A stretch of 64,000 bases of DNA from Nematopogon swammerdamellus (GCA_946902875.1 OX336336.1:1162045-1226044), one strand, 5' to 3'; counted from the first letter of the stretch, positions 35,101 through 43,930 are shown. Numbers and translations are program-made. Notes: generated by a model from the letters alone, not told the origin.

Positions 35101-35230
35101 GATCGTACAGAACCTGGAGCCTGCGGAAGCATGATTCCTTTACAGAGTTCTCAAGAGCTATATTCCTTTTTAACTCCGCCGCTACCACACCTGTCGGCCG
35201 CTCGGCGGCGGCAGGATCAGTTGGCATCAT
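32150..35230 (-). CDS. BEL/Pao gag-protease-RT polyprotein (1,026 codons, truncated)
   Basis: This long frame encodes the first half of a BEL/Pao retrotransposon polyprotein. Gag occupies roughly residues 1-370. A Cys/His-rich nucleic-acid-binding region follows (CPCCKMCH near 377 to CSMCSQRHH near 435). The aspartic protease has ALIDSGAQGSF near residue 500. The reverse transcriptase includes RVVFDAS, FSADISKMYWQI and the catalytic YVDD near 909. The frame ends after residue 1026, where a frameshift near 32200 puts the remainder (HPLGLVAP) in another frame. Family polyproteins are typically 1,700 or more residues. Start chosen at the Met at 35230, about 365 bp inside the 5' LTR. Capsid assembly, cDNA synthesis and cytoplasmic particles are the family roles. 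Confidence 0.9.
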   Translation of the reverse strand: MMPTDPAAAERPTGVVAAELKRNIALENSVKESCFRRLQVLYDLSQVVLTDSSREFEFNSRIRDLNDTRTTYQNAVRELAKWNLHLKPDFKCSSLDIENFDTLYYNIMSISDQLKQRQNNAGSGATAEDTSDANESKGKLVRPRLPKMNLYVFDGNLHNWCTFYDIFSNLIHDNPAITDIEKFYYLLSATSGPALSLVRSLPVTSQNYSVIWDSLKSKYENKRALATSYLERMFQFQALSKESAANLESFLQAFRESVSALRALQIPDCSEFILFYIAQRSLDPQTRKQFEQRCDRNKIPTFDELMTFVQSQVHVLEMSQVITKPSSSVVQTGATKTNKTEEKMTTNKSYTNKAKSGFTSALVSSSDKVTDEKKFSCPCCKMCHSIYRCFHFLALTPIQRKEKAKELKLCQNCLRSHDGIQCSSNNSCSMCSQRHHTLLHTSGVSGADVTSQVENEAGPSLTACYSSSAPVAAAHYTVMLGTVLMHVRDRYNNYQTVRALIDSGAQGSFITSACAQRLHLPQRTSGIALTGLAASSVRDLGVLSCTFKPCTSSGPLLTTDAVILPRITNDMPSVSIPACLRYEFKHLSLADPTFDKTSPIEMLLGGDVYADIMKGNVYRPSDSKLPSAFESIFGYVILGKCFLNSVPETTCLLAITDIMRTDNLIKQFWEVENVPDDILPSSEDKYCEDTYKKLHHRDTSGRYVVPLLLKPTSTELGESHTHAVKRFHNIEKRLLRDADLYDAYRNFMQEYESLGHMEECKTGVTETTRYVIPHHCVVKMSSSTTKHRVVFDASVKTQTDISLNDVLYTGPKLQCDIVEVLLRFRLHAVAFSADISKMYWQILIRPEERGYQHILWRNSPEEPIKEYELKTISYGLASSPYLAIRTLHQLTADISESYSHIAYILMHGMYVDDLLWSTSTVDEAVQVRNDVNDVLATAGLELRKWMSNAPEFLAEIPLDHHESLVSFHDETSLSIKILGLQWISSEDCFSFNINNVDTIFTKRSVFQSNSPLVPPFGSRGSMYILL

Positions 35231-35570
35231 GAAGAAAGTTATGCGATACCGGGTATTGAGTCCTAAATACCAACTACATACCGCACACCAACTTCATAGA
35301 GCGACAATAGAAATAAGAAATACTGCATCAGATATATTCAACACAAACACGTGAAGGCAAACAATGTATCAAATTCCAGATTTCAAACTGTAAATAATAT
35401 TTATATAGCACTAAACCCTAGAAAAATGTATATAATTTATAAATAAAATATTAGTTGTGTACAACGGTGAAATTAATGAATTAATGGAGTCCTTTGAGAT
35501 TATGTGAAAAACTTACATATACTGTGGAAAGTTCAGCATCCGAGCATTATTTTTTAGAAATAGGTAATTA

Positions 35571-35588
35571 TTCCGTGAGAAGTGACCA
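35571..35588 (-). promoter_or_regulatory. Primer binding site of BEL element
   Basis: Reading on the minus strand, TGGTCACTTCTCACGG starts a few bases inside the 5' LTR. The TGG start fits tRNA priming; the tRNA is not identified. Confidence 0.5.
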
Positions 35589-35594
35589 AAATTA

Positions 35595-35916
35595 TGTCGA
35601 GTAGTAAGTAGTGGACTGTATTATTGACTGGTTGATACCTTTGATCCATGGTCGTTGATTTTACCAGGCGCCCGGTGCTGCTTTCTTTAGTTTTTCATAT
35701 ACTCCACAGTTGTAAATCACATTGTTTTTTTATTTTAGTATTTGTATTAGGTTTTTATATGGTTTTATTAATTATTTAGATTTTCTTTTGAATATTTTTA
35801 TAGAAGATTTTCACGACCATCTTGTTATTTTTTGACAAGACAAGCTGTCCGACCAGCTGTCAGAATTTTATTCGAATGTTAGTTTTTTTTTAAATAATGG
35901 CATTCCGGCGCCAACA
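35595..35916 (-). mobile_element. BEL/Pao 5' LTR
   Basis: This is the upstream LTR for the minus-strand coding region, 322 bp with TG...CA ends. It should contain the promoter. Near identity to the other LTR implies a recent insertion even though the coding region is broken. Confidence 0.95.
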
Positions 35917-35921
35917 ACACA

Positions 35922-36130
35922 TATGGTGAATAATTCTGTACCACTTCAATCGATTTCGATTATTCGATTTCGATTATTCTTTTTTATGTAATATTACTAA
36001 AAAGAATGAAATAAAAACTGTTTTAAAAAATAATAAACCGATTTCCAAAAAACAAAAAAAAAAAAGAACTAAAAAGTATTAAATACCTAATATTTTGAAA
36101 TTTTCTCTGTCCTGTTGAAATACATGAATC
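35922..36130 (+). repeat. Repeat P, right part
   Basis: TATGGTGAATAATTCTGTAC to AAAGTATTAAATACCTAATA continues the repeat interrupted at 30308. The inverted relative lies at 18285-18440. Confidence 0.65.
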
Positions 36131-36365
36131 GATATACTAGTGATACATATTCGGACCCTTGTTTCATGAATATTCTAAATTTGAAATTTTTTATCTTTTC
36201 CGACCGGACAGGTGCGCTTAATTTATTATGGTACGAGTACCATCGAGCTGGTCTGATGATGGAGACAGAAGGTGGCCATAGGAACTCCTAAACTACACAT
36301 GATAAACCCATCGTGTTTGGGCTCGTTGCATTTGTCTTCACGAGCAATTTACTTTAGACCTAAGA

Positions 36366-36655
36366 GATTCTCAATTCGACGGTATGTTTTCTTTTTTTGG
36401 ATGTTTGTTAAGCGATTACTCCGTCAATTGTGGCCGATTTTGAAAATTCTTTTTTTTTTTATTTGAAAGTGGATAACCCTGAGGTTTTTGAAGTGAAAAC
36501 TTCTTTAGCGGCTCTTGGCACTTTTTTAGGTGGGTAAAAAATGTATAACTCGCGACATCGCGTCAGCGTCATTTTTAAAATGAAACCTTAAGTCATTGCA
36601 TTAAGGGTTAAGTTAGAGTGGCACGGGATCTGCCGGCACTCCCGGAGTGCAACTG
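36366..36655 (+). repeat. Fragments of repeat P and family S
   Basis: 36366-36480 holds GAGATTCTCAATTCGACGG and ACTCCGTCAATTG, as in repeat P. 36487-36655 holds TTTTGAAGTGAAAACTTCTT and ends GCACTCCCGGAGTGCAAC, as in family S. Confidence 0.65.
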
Positions 36656-36660
36656 TTAAG

Positions 36661-37137
36661 TAGGGTTCGGTAACACGTTTATGTCTGTCCATTCTACTAA
36701 GTTCTGCAAGATGAATTTAGGGTTCCGTAACAAATGCATGTCTGTCTGTTCTACTAAATTTAACATTTATTTCAAAATGAATGTAGGGTTCCGTAACAAA
36801 TGCATGTCTATCCGTTCTACTAAATTTTACAATTTTCAACCAAGGTCCTGCGACGGTTATTTTATAATAAAAGTAGGGTTCCGTAACACGTTTATGTCTG
36901 TCCATTCTACTAAGTTCTGCAAGATGAATGTAGGGTTCCGTAACAAATGCATGTCTGTCCGTTCTACAAAATTTAACATTTATTTCAAAATGAATGTAGG
37001 GTTCCGTAACAAATGTATGTCTGTCCGTTCTACTAAATTTCACAATTTTCAACCAAGGTCCTCCGACGGTTATTTTATAATAAAAGTAGGGTTCCGTAAC
37101 ACGTTTATGTCTGTCCATTCTACTAAGTTCTGCAACA
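36661..37137 (+). repeat. 213-bp higher-order minisatellite
   Basis: TAGGGTTCCGTAACACG starts at 36661, 36874 and 37087, an exact 213-bp period. Each 213-bp unit has three subunits starting TAGGGTTCCGTAAC and sharing ATGTCTGTCC...TTCTACTAA. Because 213 is 71 x 3, frames stay open on both strands (162 codons plus, 151 codons minus). These frames are explained by periodicity and are not supported as genes. Confidence 0.9.
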
Positions 37138-37489
37138 TCACCTACAACGTCCGTGATGTCAGCCCATAACACCGGGTAAACTAAGTGCCATGTCAGTGCT
37201 TCCCCCTTTGATCGTGCTGACTACACTGAACTGGTCGGAAAACACAAACTATTTACATAGACGTTTCGACCGACGTTTAATTCAGTGCGGTGGTACCAAC
37301 CCGGGCAGGTTAAACCCTACCACCAAGTAAGATTAGGAGGGAAGGGACCTACAGTTTTACGAGGAATCCGAACCTCGGTCAGCCTCCAACGGTCAGCGGT
37401 CACCCATCCAAGTACTGACCGCACCCAGCGTTGCTTAACATTCAATAGCGACAGTTGACTGTCTGCACCACTGAGCTATCGAATCTGAC
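37138..37489 (-). mobile_element. Type-1 SINE with composite tRNA/5S head, nearly complete
   Basis: Read on the minus strand: a tRNA-like start with A box (complement at 37469-37479, TAGCTCAGTGG), then a 44-bp segment (37396-37439) closely matching the internal promoter part of lepidopteran 5S rRNA (TAAGCAACGCTGGGTGCGG, then CAGTACTTGGATGGGTGACC), then a T-arm-like B box (AGGTTCGGATTCCTCG), then body B. Both tRNA-type and 5S-type pol III promoter elements are therefore visible. The A tail is missing where it meets the minisatellite. Confidence 0.85.
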
Positions 37490-37490
37490 G

Positions 37491-37930
37491 TGGTCCTATT
37501 TTAATTGGGTCAAGATCGGATTGGAAAGCGAGGAGGAATCGCGAGGCCGAAGGCCGAGCGATTCCGCCGAGTACATTAATAGCAAAAAATTACTAAAAAA
37601 AACTGTGAAATAAAAAAAAAGTTTTAAAAAACATAAAACCGACTTCCTAAAAAAAGTACAACTAAAAAATTATTTAAAATAAAAATATAAAAACCGCCTT
37701 CAAAAATATATGAAATTAAAACCTAAAAAAAAACGAACCCTAGAGTTGAAGGCGGTGCTAAAAAGGCTACTCAAATCACAAAGGATATCATCCACTCATG
37801 TTTTCTTTCATGCATCATTTTTGATTGCTTTAGCACCGCCTTCCACTCTAGGGTTCGTTTTTTTTTTAGGTTTTTATTTCATATATTTTTGAAGGCGGTT
37901 TTTATATTTTTATTTTAAATAGTTTTTTAG
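37491..37930 (+). repeat. Foldback repeat family F, copy 5 (loop inverted)
   Basis: Begins within the body (GTGGTCCTATTTTAATTGGG) and ends with hairpin arms at about 37690-37755 and 37835-37905. The loop holds ATCCACTCATGTTTTCTTTC, the reverse complement of the loop in copy 4, although the bodies of both copies have the same orientation. Confidence 0.8.
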
Positions 37931-38942
37931 TTCTACTTTTTGTTGTTGACATTGGGCTTTTGAGAACCCATCGGTTCTCTAAATCGTTTCTTTGTCGCAC
38001 CGCTAGAGTGTGAAACTGTTTTCCGGCGAGTGTATTTATTGAATCCTTTAACCTTGGGTGTCTTCAAGCGTCGTATTAACGGGCTAGACAGCCTAGCAAC
38101 AGTCCGCAAATCTTCTGGCATGGCACCTAACTGAGTGTGGTTTCGCGAGAAGAGGTGCTTTTGGCTCTGCAACTGCACCATTGGTCTCTCGGCACAGCCA
38201 CCCATGCTGGTTTACATAAAATAAAAAAACTTGATAAATATTTCACGATGTAATGTGGCTCAAATGGACCCTGACGCTAGTAATGTCATCTCAGCTCAAA
38301 GTTGGTGAAATATTAAGCTGGCAGTTCTTCACGTTGGTCGTGGTGGTTTTGATGCATGTATCTAACCGTGTCAGATGACTATTACACAGCAGATGTGAAA
38401 GTGCCCGCCGGGAGGGTGTAGGTAGTTGGTGATAGCCGGATAGGAAGAGGGCCCGCGGGACGCGCGACAAATTGAGTGAAACGCGAGCGGTTCGGGGACG
38501 GGTGCGCAGTTCGACCCCTTCACAGCTCGCTGGGGTCTCATCGGAACCTCGTGCAAATCTCAACTCCGCCCGCGAGCTTCAGCATTATGTATTGGAGCTA
38601 TTGTCGATCTCTACCATAATGTATGTCGCGGTACAGATGATCCGGTGTCGCAGGAGAATACTAGAAAACTACTTCAACAGTAGGTCCAAATTCAAGTTTT
38701 ATTTTTTAGTCACGTGGGAGAAGAGATTAATGTTTTTTTTTTCACTATTTCCTAATTATGTTATTATATTATTATTTTATATTGAAAATTTACCATTATA
38801 TTGATACAATTATATAATTGTATTAGTTGCAATGTTTAAATATTTCATTAACAAGTCTATTGACGCTACTTTAATTAGGGACAAATCGATTATGCTAAAT
38901 TAATTATTATTATATTTTCCTTGACTATTATTAATTTTCACT

Positions 38943-38944
<2 letters not shown>
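37931..38944. other. Mostly unassigned, with a shared fragment
   Basis: A 90-codon minus-strand frame (37933-38205) is basic and unrecognised. 38222-38335 matches 29440-29545 (CTTGATAAATATTTCACGAT, GGCTCAAATGGACCCTGACG) and must be a repeat. 38380-38570 is GC-rich without a clear gene. 38690-38944 is AT-rich. Confidence 0.4.

Positions 38945-38990
<46 letters not shown>
38945..38990 (-). repeat. Poly(A) tail of LINE
   Basis: 46 uninterrupted T on the plus strand, i.e. a 46-nt A tail directly after the 3' UTR of the minus-strand LINE. A long pure tail suggests a young insertion. Confidence 0.9.
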
Positions 38991-38992
<2 letters not shown>

Positions 38993-39046
38993 TGCTACCG
39001 AACTGGGTGGCTCTGTCCGAGGTCGCAACCTCAGGCGCAGCCAATT

Positions 39047-41995
39047 TCACCCCCGAGGAGGTGCCAGTCCGGCTTGGAGGTGGACTAATGTTGCTGGGGA
39101 AAGGCTATTAACCCGCGATTTGAAGATCTGTGGATTGTAGGAGAGGGGGAAGATATTTCCTGGGAGCCCGTTCCACACCTTTGCAGTGCGGCACAAGAAC
39201 GATTTAGAGAATCCTGCAGTTCGAAGAACTCTTCTGTCGACTACAAACGGGTGTTCCGCGAGAGTATGGCGGGTTTGGCGAAGGCGAACAGGAGGAGGAG
39301 GGATAAGGGAAGCAAGTTCGTCAGAGCAGCGGCCATAGTAGTACCGATAAAACAGGCTCAATGACCCAACGATACGTCTGTGCTTTAGAGGTTGAAGGTC
39401 CTTTGTGAGTACGGAGTCACCAATGAGGCGAATGGCTCGTCGCTGAATAGAATCCAAGGCTGAAAGAAGGTACTCAGGGGAACCCTCCCAAAGATGACTG
39501 CAATATTCCATCACCGGTCTTACTTGTGCTTTGTAGAGTGTAAGCAGTTGGACCGGCGTGAAAAATCGCCGACAGCGGTAAAGGACTCCTAATTTTCGAG
39601 ACGCTAGTTTCGCCTTGGACTCTATGAACGATCGAAACCCAACGTCCCTGGACACCTCCATACCCAGGACGCCCAGACTACCATCGTTGGGGACTTGGCT
39701 GCCCTGAAAAGTGGCTTGGAGAGGAAACGGATCAGCCTTAGTAGAGAAGGCACAAGCTTGCGTCTTGGCTACGTTGAAGTTGACCAAGTTCTTCTTCCCC
39801 CAAGAGGATACTTTTTCGAGAACCTGGTCAACCCGAGCAACAGTTTCGCGTCTCGCGTTTGCTGCTGAGGCCTCTCTACCCTTCCAGTCCTTGATGAACC
39901 CTTCGTGCACCGTGCTGTCGTCCGCGTAACAGTGTATTTCGCCGAGCGAGAGCATGTCGTTGATGAACAATAAAAACAGCGTAGGCGACAGCACGGATCC
40001 TTGTGGAACACCAGCATTGATTGAGTAGTCGGCCGAGCAGGCACCATCTAGGGTGACAAATATCGACCGGCCACTCAAAAAGCTGGAGATCCAGGTGCAC
40101 AGTTTTGTAGGGACACCGTAGGCCGGAAGCTTGCTTAAGAGTCCCCGGTGCCAGACGCGATCGAATGCTTTGGATATGTCCAGAGCGACCGCCAGCGATT
40201 CCCCAAAACCATCGAGCCTTTCAGCCCATAAATGCGTGACGTACGCTAGAAGATCTCCAGTCGACCTTTGCTTGCGAAAGCCGTATTGTTTGTCGTCGAG
40301 GAGTTTAGAGTCTTCTAGGTACGTCAGGAGCGCTGAGTTGACAATACGCTCCATAACCTTACTCAAAAGTGAGGTTATCGCAATAGGGCGATAGTTCGAT
40401 GGGTTCGCTGGGTCCCCCTTCTTGGGGACCGGCTGGACCGAAGCTCTCTTCCAGCAAGAAGGCATTGATCCGGAGGAATAGGAGCGTTTGAATAGGCGGG
40501 TGAGGACTGGCGCCAATTCCAGAGCACAATTTTTCAAGACGATCGCCGGGACGCCGTCAGGCCCACTACTCTTCGAAATATCCAACTCATGTAGTGTTTT
40601 ATGGACGACTCTGGGGTGGAACCTAATATTTGCCATCATACGCCCGCAATGGGGTAATGAAGGGGGGTTGGCGCCCAGGTCGTCCATGTTTGAGTTGGAT
40701 GCGAAAAGGCGTGCAAAGATATTCGCCTTTTCTTTCGCGAGTATAGCGAGCGAGCCATCCGGACGTTCCAGCGGAGGTGTAGCAGGACGGCAGAAATTCC
40801 GACCGATGGATTTGGCGAGAGACCAGAAGGCGCGGCTACCCGAAGGGCTACGTGCAAGTTTCGCGCCAATTCCACGGTCGTGCCTGAACTTGGCCAAGTT
40901 TTGCGTTCGTTTGCAGGACCTAGCAACGACGTTGAGCTCTCGTCTGTTCTCGACAGACCTATTCTGCAGCCATTTCCTATAAGCCTTGTTCTTAGTGTCA
41001 ATAGCCAGTCTGCATTGACAATCAAACCAAGGCTTATGGCGGCCGCCGATGGGAACGGTGGAGGTAGGTATGAAGAAATTCATACCCTGTGCGATCACAT
41101 CGACGACCGATTGGGCACACAGGGATGGGTCTGGAGAAGAGAAGCAAACGTCGTGCCAAGGGTAGGCTCCCAGGAAGGAACGGAAGTCATCCCATTGTGC
41201 TGACCGGTAGTGCCAAACTGTTCGCGTACTACATTCACGTGCTTCCGCGAAGTGTACAGTTGGCACAGTTGAGCGTACAAGGCAATGGTCGGAGTTTCCG
41301 AGGGGAGCTTCGACCCTCACCTTGTAACCATTTGGCTCGGTAGTCAGCACAAGGTCCAACAAACTAGGTCGATGGGCAGGGTTATCAGGTATCCGAGTGG
41401 TTCCGGATACCAACTGCGTCAACCCGTGCGCAATGGCCAAGTTGTAAGCCTCCCTGCCGGCATGGTCAGTGATGGGGGAGCCCAACCAGTCTTGGTGTTT
41501 AGCATTGAAGTCACCCAGCATCACTAACTCCGCCGTAGGGAACTCGCAAAGCAGTTTGTCTGCCGTACTGCTGAGATGCTCATAAAATGCCTCTGTTCTT
41601 GACGCACTGAGGTTAGGGGATCTGTATGCACCCGCGTAAATCCTCACCACGTGGGGAAGATTCACGCGGATCCATAACACAGGAAAAGCAGGGTCTTCAA
41701 ATCGGGTGAGCCGGGTATAGGAGACACCAGATCCAACGTACAAGCAGACACCACCCTTCGCCATGAAACGTTCCTGAAGATTGTAATCAGGAACGTCCAG
41801 GTAGGATGCGTCCGCAGGACGCCCGATCTGGGTCTCCGTAAGAAAGAGGAGGTGAGGCCTCGCCGTCTGCAGATGGCAGGCGACGGATGAGAAATTTGTG
41901 TGTAGACCTCTTATATTGGCGAGGTCTACCTTAAATTTTGAGGGAGAACGGGCCGCTGAAGGTTTATACAGTTTTCTATTTTTTGTTCGGCTCAT
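39047..41995 (-). CDS. LINE endonuclease-reverse transcriptase, intact 982-codon frame
   Basis: A single open frame encodes an apurinic-like endonuclease followed by a reverse transcriptase, the machinery for target-primed reverse transcription. Endonuclease motifs: LTET at 52-55, AYRSPN at 123-128, GDFNAKH at 161-167, LLDLVLTT at 212-219 and SDHCLV at 235-240. RT motifs: SSGPDG at 476-481, NYRPIA at 534-539, YGFRKQRST at 571-579, DISKAFDRVW at 606-615, AGVPQGS at 661-667 and the catalytic YADD at 690-693. A C-terminal region RPVMEYCSHLWEG and SIQRRAIRL follows. No stop or frameshift is present. The order and A tail fit the Jockey group. No ORF1 (gag-like) is visible upstream, so it may depend on another copy for RNA binding or be 5'-truncated just before ORF2. 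Start at 41995 is the first Met in frame. Confidence 0.92.
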   Translation of the reverse strand: MSRTKNRKLYKPSAARSPSKFKVDLANIRGLHTNFSSVACHLQTARPHLLFLTETQIGRPADASYLDVPDYNLQERFMAKGGVCLYVGSGVSYTRLTRFEDPAFPVLWIRVNLPHVVRIYAGAYRSPNLSASRTEAFYEHLSSTADKLLCEFPTAELVMLGDFNAKHQDWLGSPITDHAGREAYNLAIAHGLTQLVSGTTRIPDNPAHRPSLLDLVLTTEPNGYKVRVEAPLGNSDHCLVRSTVPTVHFAEARECSTRTVWHYRSAQWDDFRSFLGAYPWHDVCFSSPDPSLCAQSVVDVIAQGMNFFIPTSTVPIGGRHKPWFDCQCRLAIDTKNKAYRKWLQNRSVENRRELNVVARSCKRTQNLAKFRHDRGIGAKLARSPSGSRAFWSLAKSIGRNFCRPATPPLERPDGSLAILAKEKANIFARLFASNSNMDDLGANPPSLPHCGRMMANIRFHPRVVHKTLHELDISKSSGPDGVPAIVLKNCALELAPVLTRLFKRSYSSGSMPSCWKRASVQPVPKKGDPANPSNYRPIAITSLLSKVMERIVNSALLTYLEDSKLLDDKQYGFRKQRSTGDLLAYVTHLWAERLDGFGESLAVALDISKAFDRVWHRGLLSKLPAYGVPTKLCTWISSFLSGRSIFVTLDGACSADYSINAGVPQGSVLSPTLFLLFINDMLSLGEIHCYADDSTVHEGFIKDWKGREASAANARRETVARVDQVLEKVSSWGKKNLVNFNVAKTQACAFSTKADPFPLQATFQGSQVPNDGSLGVLGMEVSRDVGFRSFIESKAKLASRKLGVLYRCRRFFTPVQLLTLYKAQVRPVMEYCSHLWEGSPEYLLSALDSIQRRAIRLIGDSVLTKDLQPLKHRRIVGSLSLFYRYYYGRCSDELASLIPPPPVRLRQTRHTLAEHPFVVDRRVLRTAGFSKSFLCRTAKVWNGLPGNIFPLSYNPQIFKSRVNSLSPATLVHLQAGLAPPRG

Positions 41996-42510
41996 AATTT
42001 AGATGGGTGATTGATTCGTGGAGTGTATCGGAATGTGCCCAGGGCGCGGTGATGCCTTGTGCAACTCGGATAGACTCAACCAACTGACAGTCGCAGAGAG
42101 CGAGAGGACCCCCGGGCCCCCCCTCCCAGAAAACATGTGGTCTCCCATGGTCACCAGCCCCACAATGCTCTCTGACAGGGATTTTCGCGTGTTGATAGGG
42201 CAGCCAGCACACGGGTTGGTGAGGGCCGTGTGCCGGGCCCCTGTACTACCACGCAGGCAGGCAGCGGTCACCTGTTTCCACCGGCTCTCCCTGACCCCTG
42301 CGGCTGTCAGTCGGTTAAAAGGAGTCTGGAGTGCGAGCGACACTAGCATCCACAACCCAGGACACCCCCGACACACTCAAGTCCACCGACCGGCTAGTCG
42401 CAGGCTGGCCTCCAAGTGTAGCAGAGCCACATCAGGAGTTTTTCGCCTACGACCTGTGGTACCAACCCGGACGACATAGTGGAGGACTTGTCTACCACAT
42501 AGTGAGGCTG
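41996..42510 (-). other. Region upstream of LINE ORF, possible LINE 5' part
   Basis: GC-richer than the flanks and similar in composition to the LINE, so probably part of it. Frames of 78 and 125 codons on the minus strand carry no zinc knuckle or other ORF1 feature. The element's 5' boundary and TSD were not found. Confidence 0.45.
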
Positions 42511-42789
42511 AAAATAATTGTTGTTGAAAAAAAAATAGTTGTTGTTGAAATATCCATAACTAATGTTTATGGATAAAATTATTTTATTTTACTTAACTGA
42601 TCTGTGATTTAGAATATGGTTTTCGACAATTCTTTGTCGTTCCATGTTTAAATATTTCATTTTCAAGTGTATTGACGCTACTTAGTGAAAAAACGACTGA
42701 TGCTAAAATAAGAAGATAGTAGTAGACGTAGGTAGTAGGATCTTTATGCTTATGGCAGTTTAATTACTTTTGTCTTATTTTTGTATATA

Positions 42790-43001
42790 GTGCCACCAGG
42801 AAGTTATGATGCGTGGGAAATATGCGCAACTGTCTGCATTCCTAAGAAGGGACGTGAACTTTCGGTCGAAATTTTGTCGATAATTGTATGACTTAATAAC
42901 CTAATTATTATCGACAAACTTTCGATCGAAAGTTCACGTCCCTTCTTAGGAATGCAGACAGTTGCGCATATTTCCCACGTATCATAACTTCCTGGTGGCA
43001 C
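42790..43001. mobile_element. Palindromic MITE with TA duplication
   Basis: Almost the entire 212 bp is an inverted repeat: arms of about 96 bp start GTGCCACCAGGAAGTTATGA and pair with only a few mismatches around a loop near 42886-42910. TA flanks both ends (42788-42789 and 43002-43003). It shares its ends with the 44012-45898 element. Confidence 0.9.
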
Positions 43002-43194
43002 TATAGCCCTTGTCATTGTTTATTATGACATTTTTATTGATATAAATAAAGTTGCTATTCTGAATGTAAGATGACGAATTCAAGAGCAAAATGTATTTGC
43101 CTACGAATAATAATAATTAAACCATAAACACTTACCACGACTCACGATCGCCAACCGATTCGTACTGAATGTACACCGATACAGATTAGTTTGT

Positions 43195-43305
43195 TTGTTG
43201 TTGTGTTGACTACCAAAGAGTATGTATTACGTCGCTGCGCTCCGCGACGACGTGATACAAACTCTTTGGTGACAACTTGACAACCACAATTTCTGACTAA
43301 GTTAA
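43195..43305. repeat. Imperfect foldback
   Basis: GTTGACTACCAAAGAGT pairs with ACTCTTTGGTGACAAC, and ATTACGTCG with CGACG/ACGTGAT, around CTGCGCTCCG. The ends TTGTTGTGTTG and CAACTTGACAACCACAA extend the pairing. Family is unknown. Confidence 0.6.
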
Positions 43306-43437
43306 CTTAGTTATAAAGGTGTAACGATAGGGCGTGGTTATTGCCTTAGGCAATTTTTTCTAGTCAACCCGACTTTCAATCCAAAGAAATAAAATAAAAT
43401 CTTCACACTTAAAAGTAAGTAAAGTAAAAGTAAATTA

Positions 43438-43836
43438 AAAAACCCCCGACTCTTAAAAAGTCAAAAATAATTTCCGTTTACTTACTTAAAGCAGTCGGTG
43501 GACCGCTAAGTAAATTCCCGCGCAACTCTTGAGTCTTTATATTTAATTTACTTAGCGGTCCCCCGACTCCTTTAAGTAAGTAAACGGAAATTATTTTTGA
43601 CTTTTTAAGAGTCGGGGGTTTTTTAAATTTGTAATTTAACTTTTATTTCAAGCTTTTTAAAAAAAACCGTATGCAAATTGGTCTACTTTTTAAGAGAATT
43701 ATTTTTTTTATTACTTAATTACTTTATTACTTGATTACAAACATAGCTAAGAACCATCCCGATTAAACAAGCTTCCTAATAAAAAAAACCGCATCCAAAT
43801 CGGTCCATCCCTTTGGCAGATACGATGCCACAGACA

Positions 43837-43876
<40 letters not shown>

Positions 43877-43930
43877 CACACACGTCAAACTTATAACACC
43901 CCTCCGTTTTTTCGTCGGGGTTAAAAAACG
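43438..43930. repeat. Repeat Q with long terminal hairpin and (CA)n
   Basis: 43438-43625 is a hairpin: ACCCCCGACTCTTAAAAAGT pairs with ACTTTTTAAGAGTCGGGGGT, and TTTCCGTTTACTTACTTAAA with its complement. It is followed by the body with GATTACAAACATAGCTAAGA and a (CA)n run at 43839-43872, ending TTCGTCGGGGTTAAAAAA. A related copy in opposite orientation runs 61290-61620. Confidence 0.75.

Noticed and set aside
36681..37172. Overlapping protein genes on both strands
   Set aside because: Both long frames come from a tandem repeat whose unit length is a multiple of three; the peptides simply repeat the subunits.
37396..37439. 5S rRNA gene
   Set aside because: Only the middle third of a 5S sequence is present, it is embedded in a dispersed SINE, and the 5' and 3' stems are missing.
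37933..38205. 90-codon basic protein gene
   Set aside because: No domain recognised, flanked by repeats, and no promoter or splice context; left as unassigned.
40488..40982. 164-codon plus-strand protein inside the LINE
   Set aside because: Antisense shadow of the intact endonuclease-RT frame.
42790..43001. CACTA (EnSpm) element from the CACTA/TAGTG text at its ends
   Set aside because: The motif is in the wrong orientation (TAGTG outward-left, CACTA outward-right) and the duplication is TA, not 2-3 bp outside CACTA.
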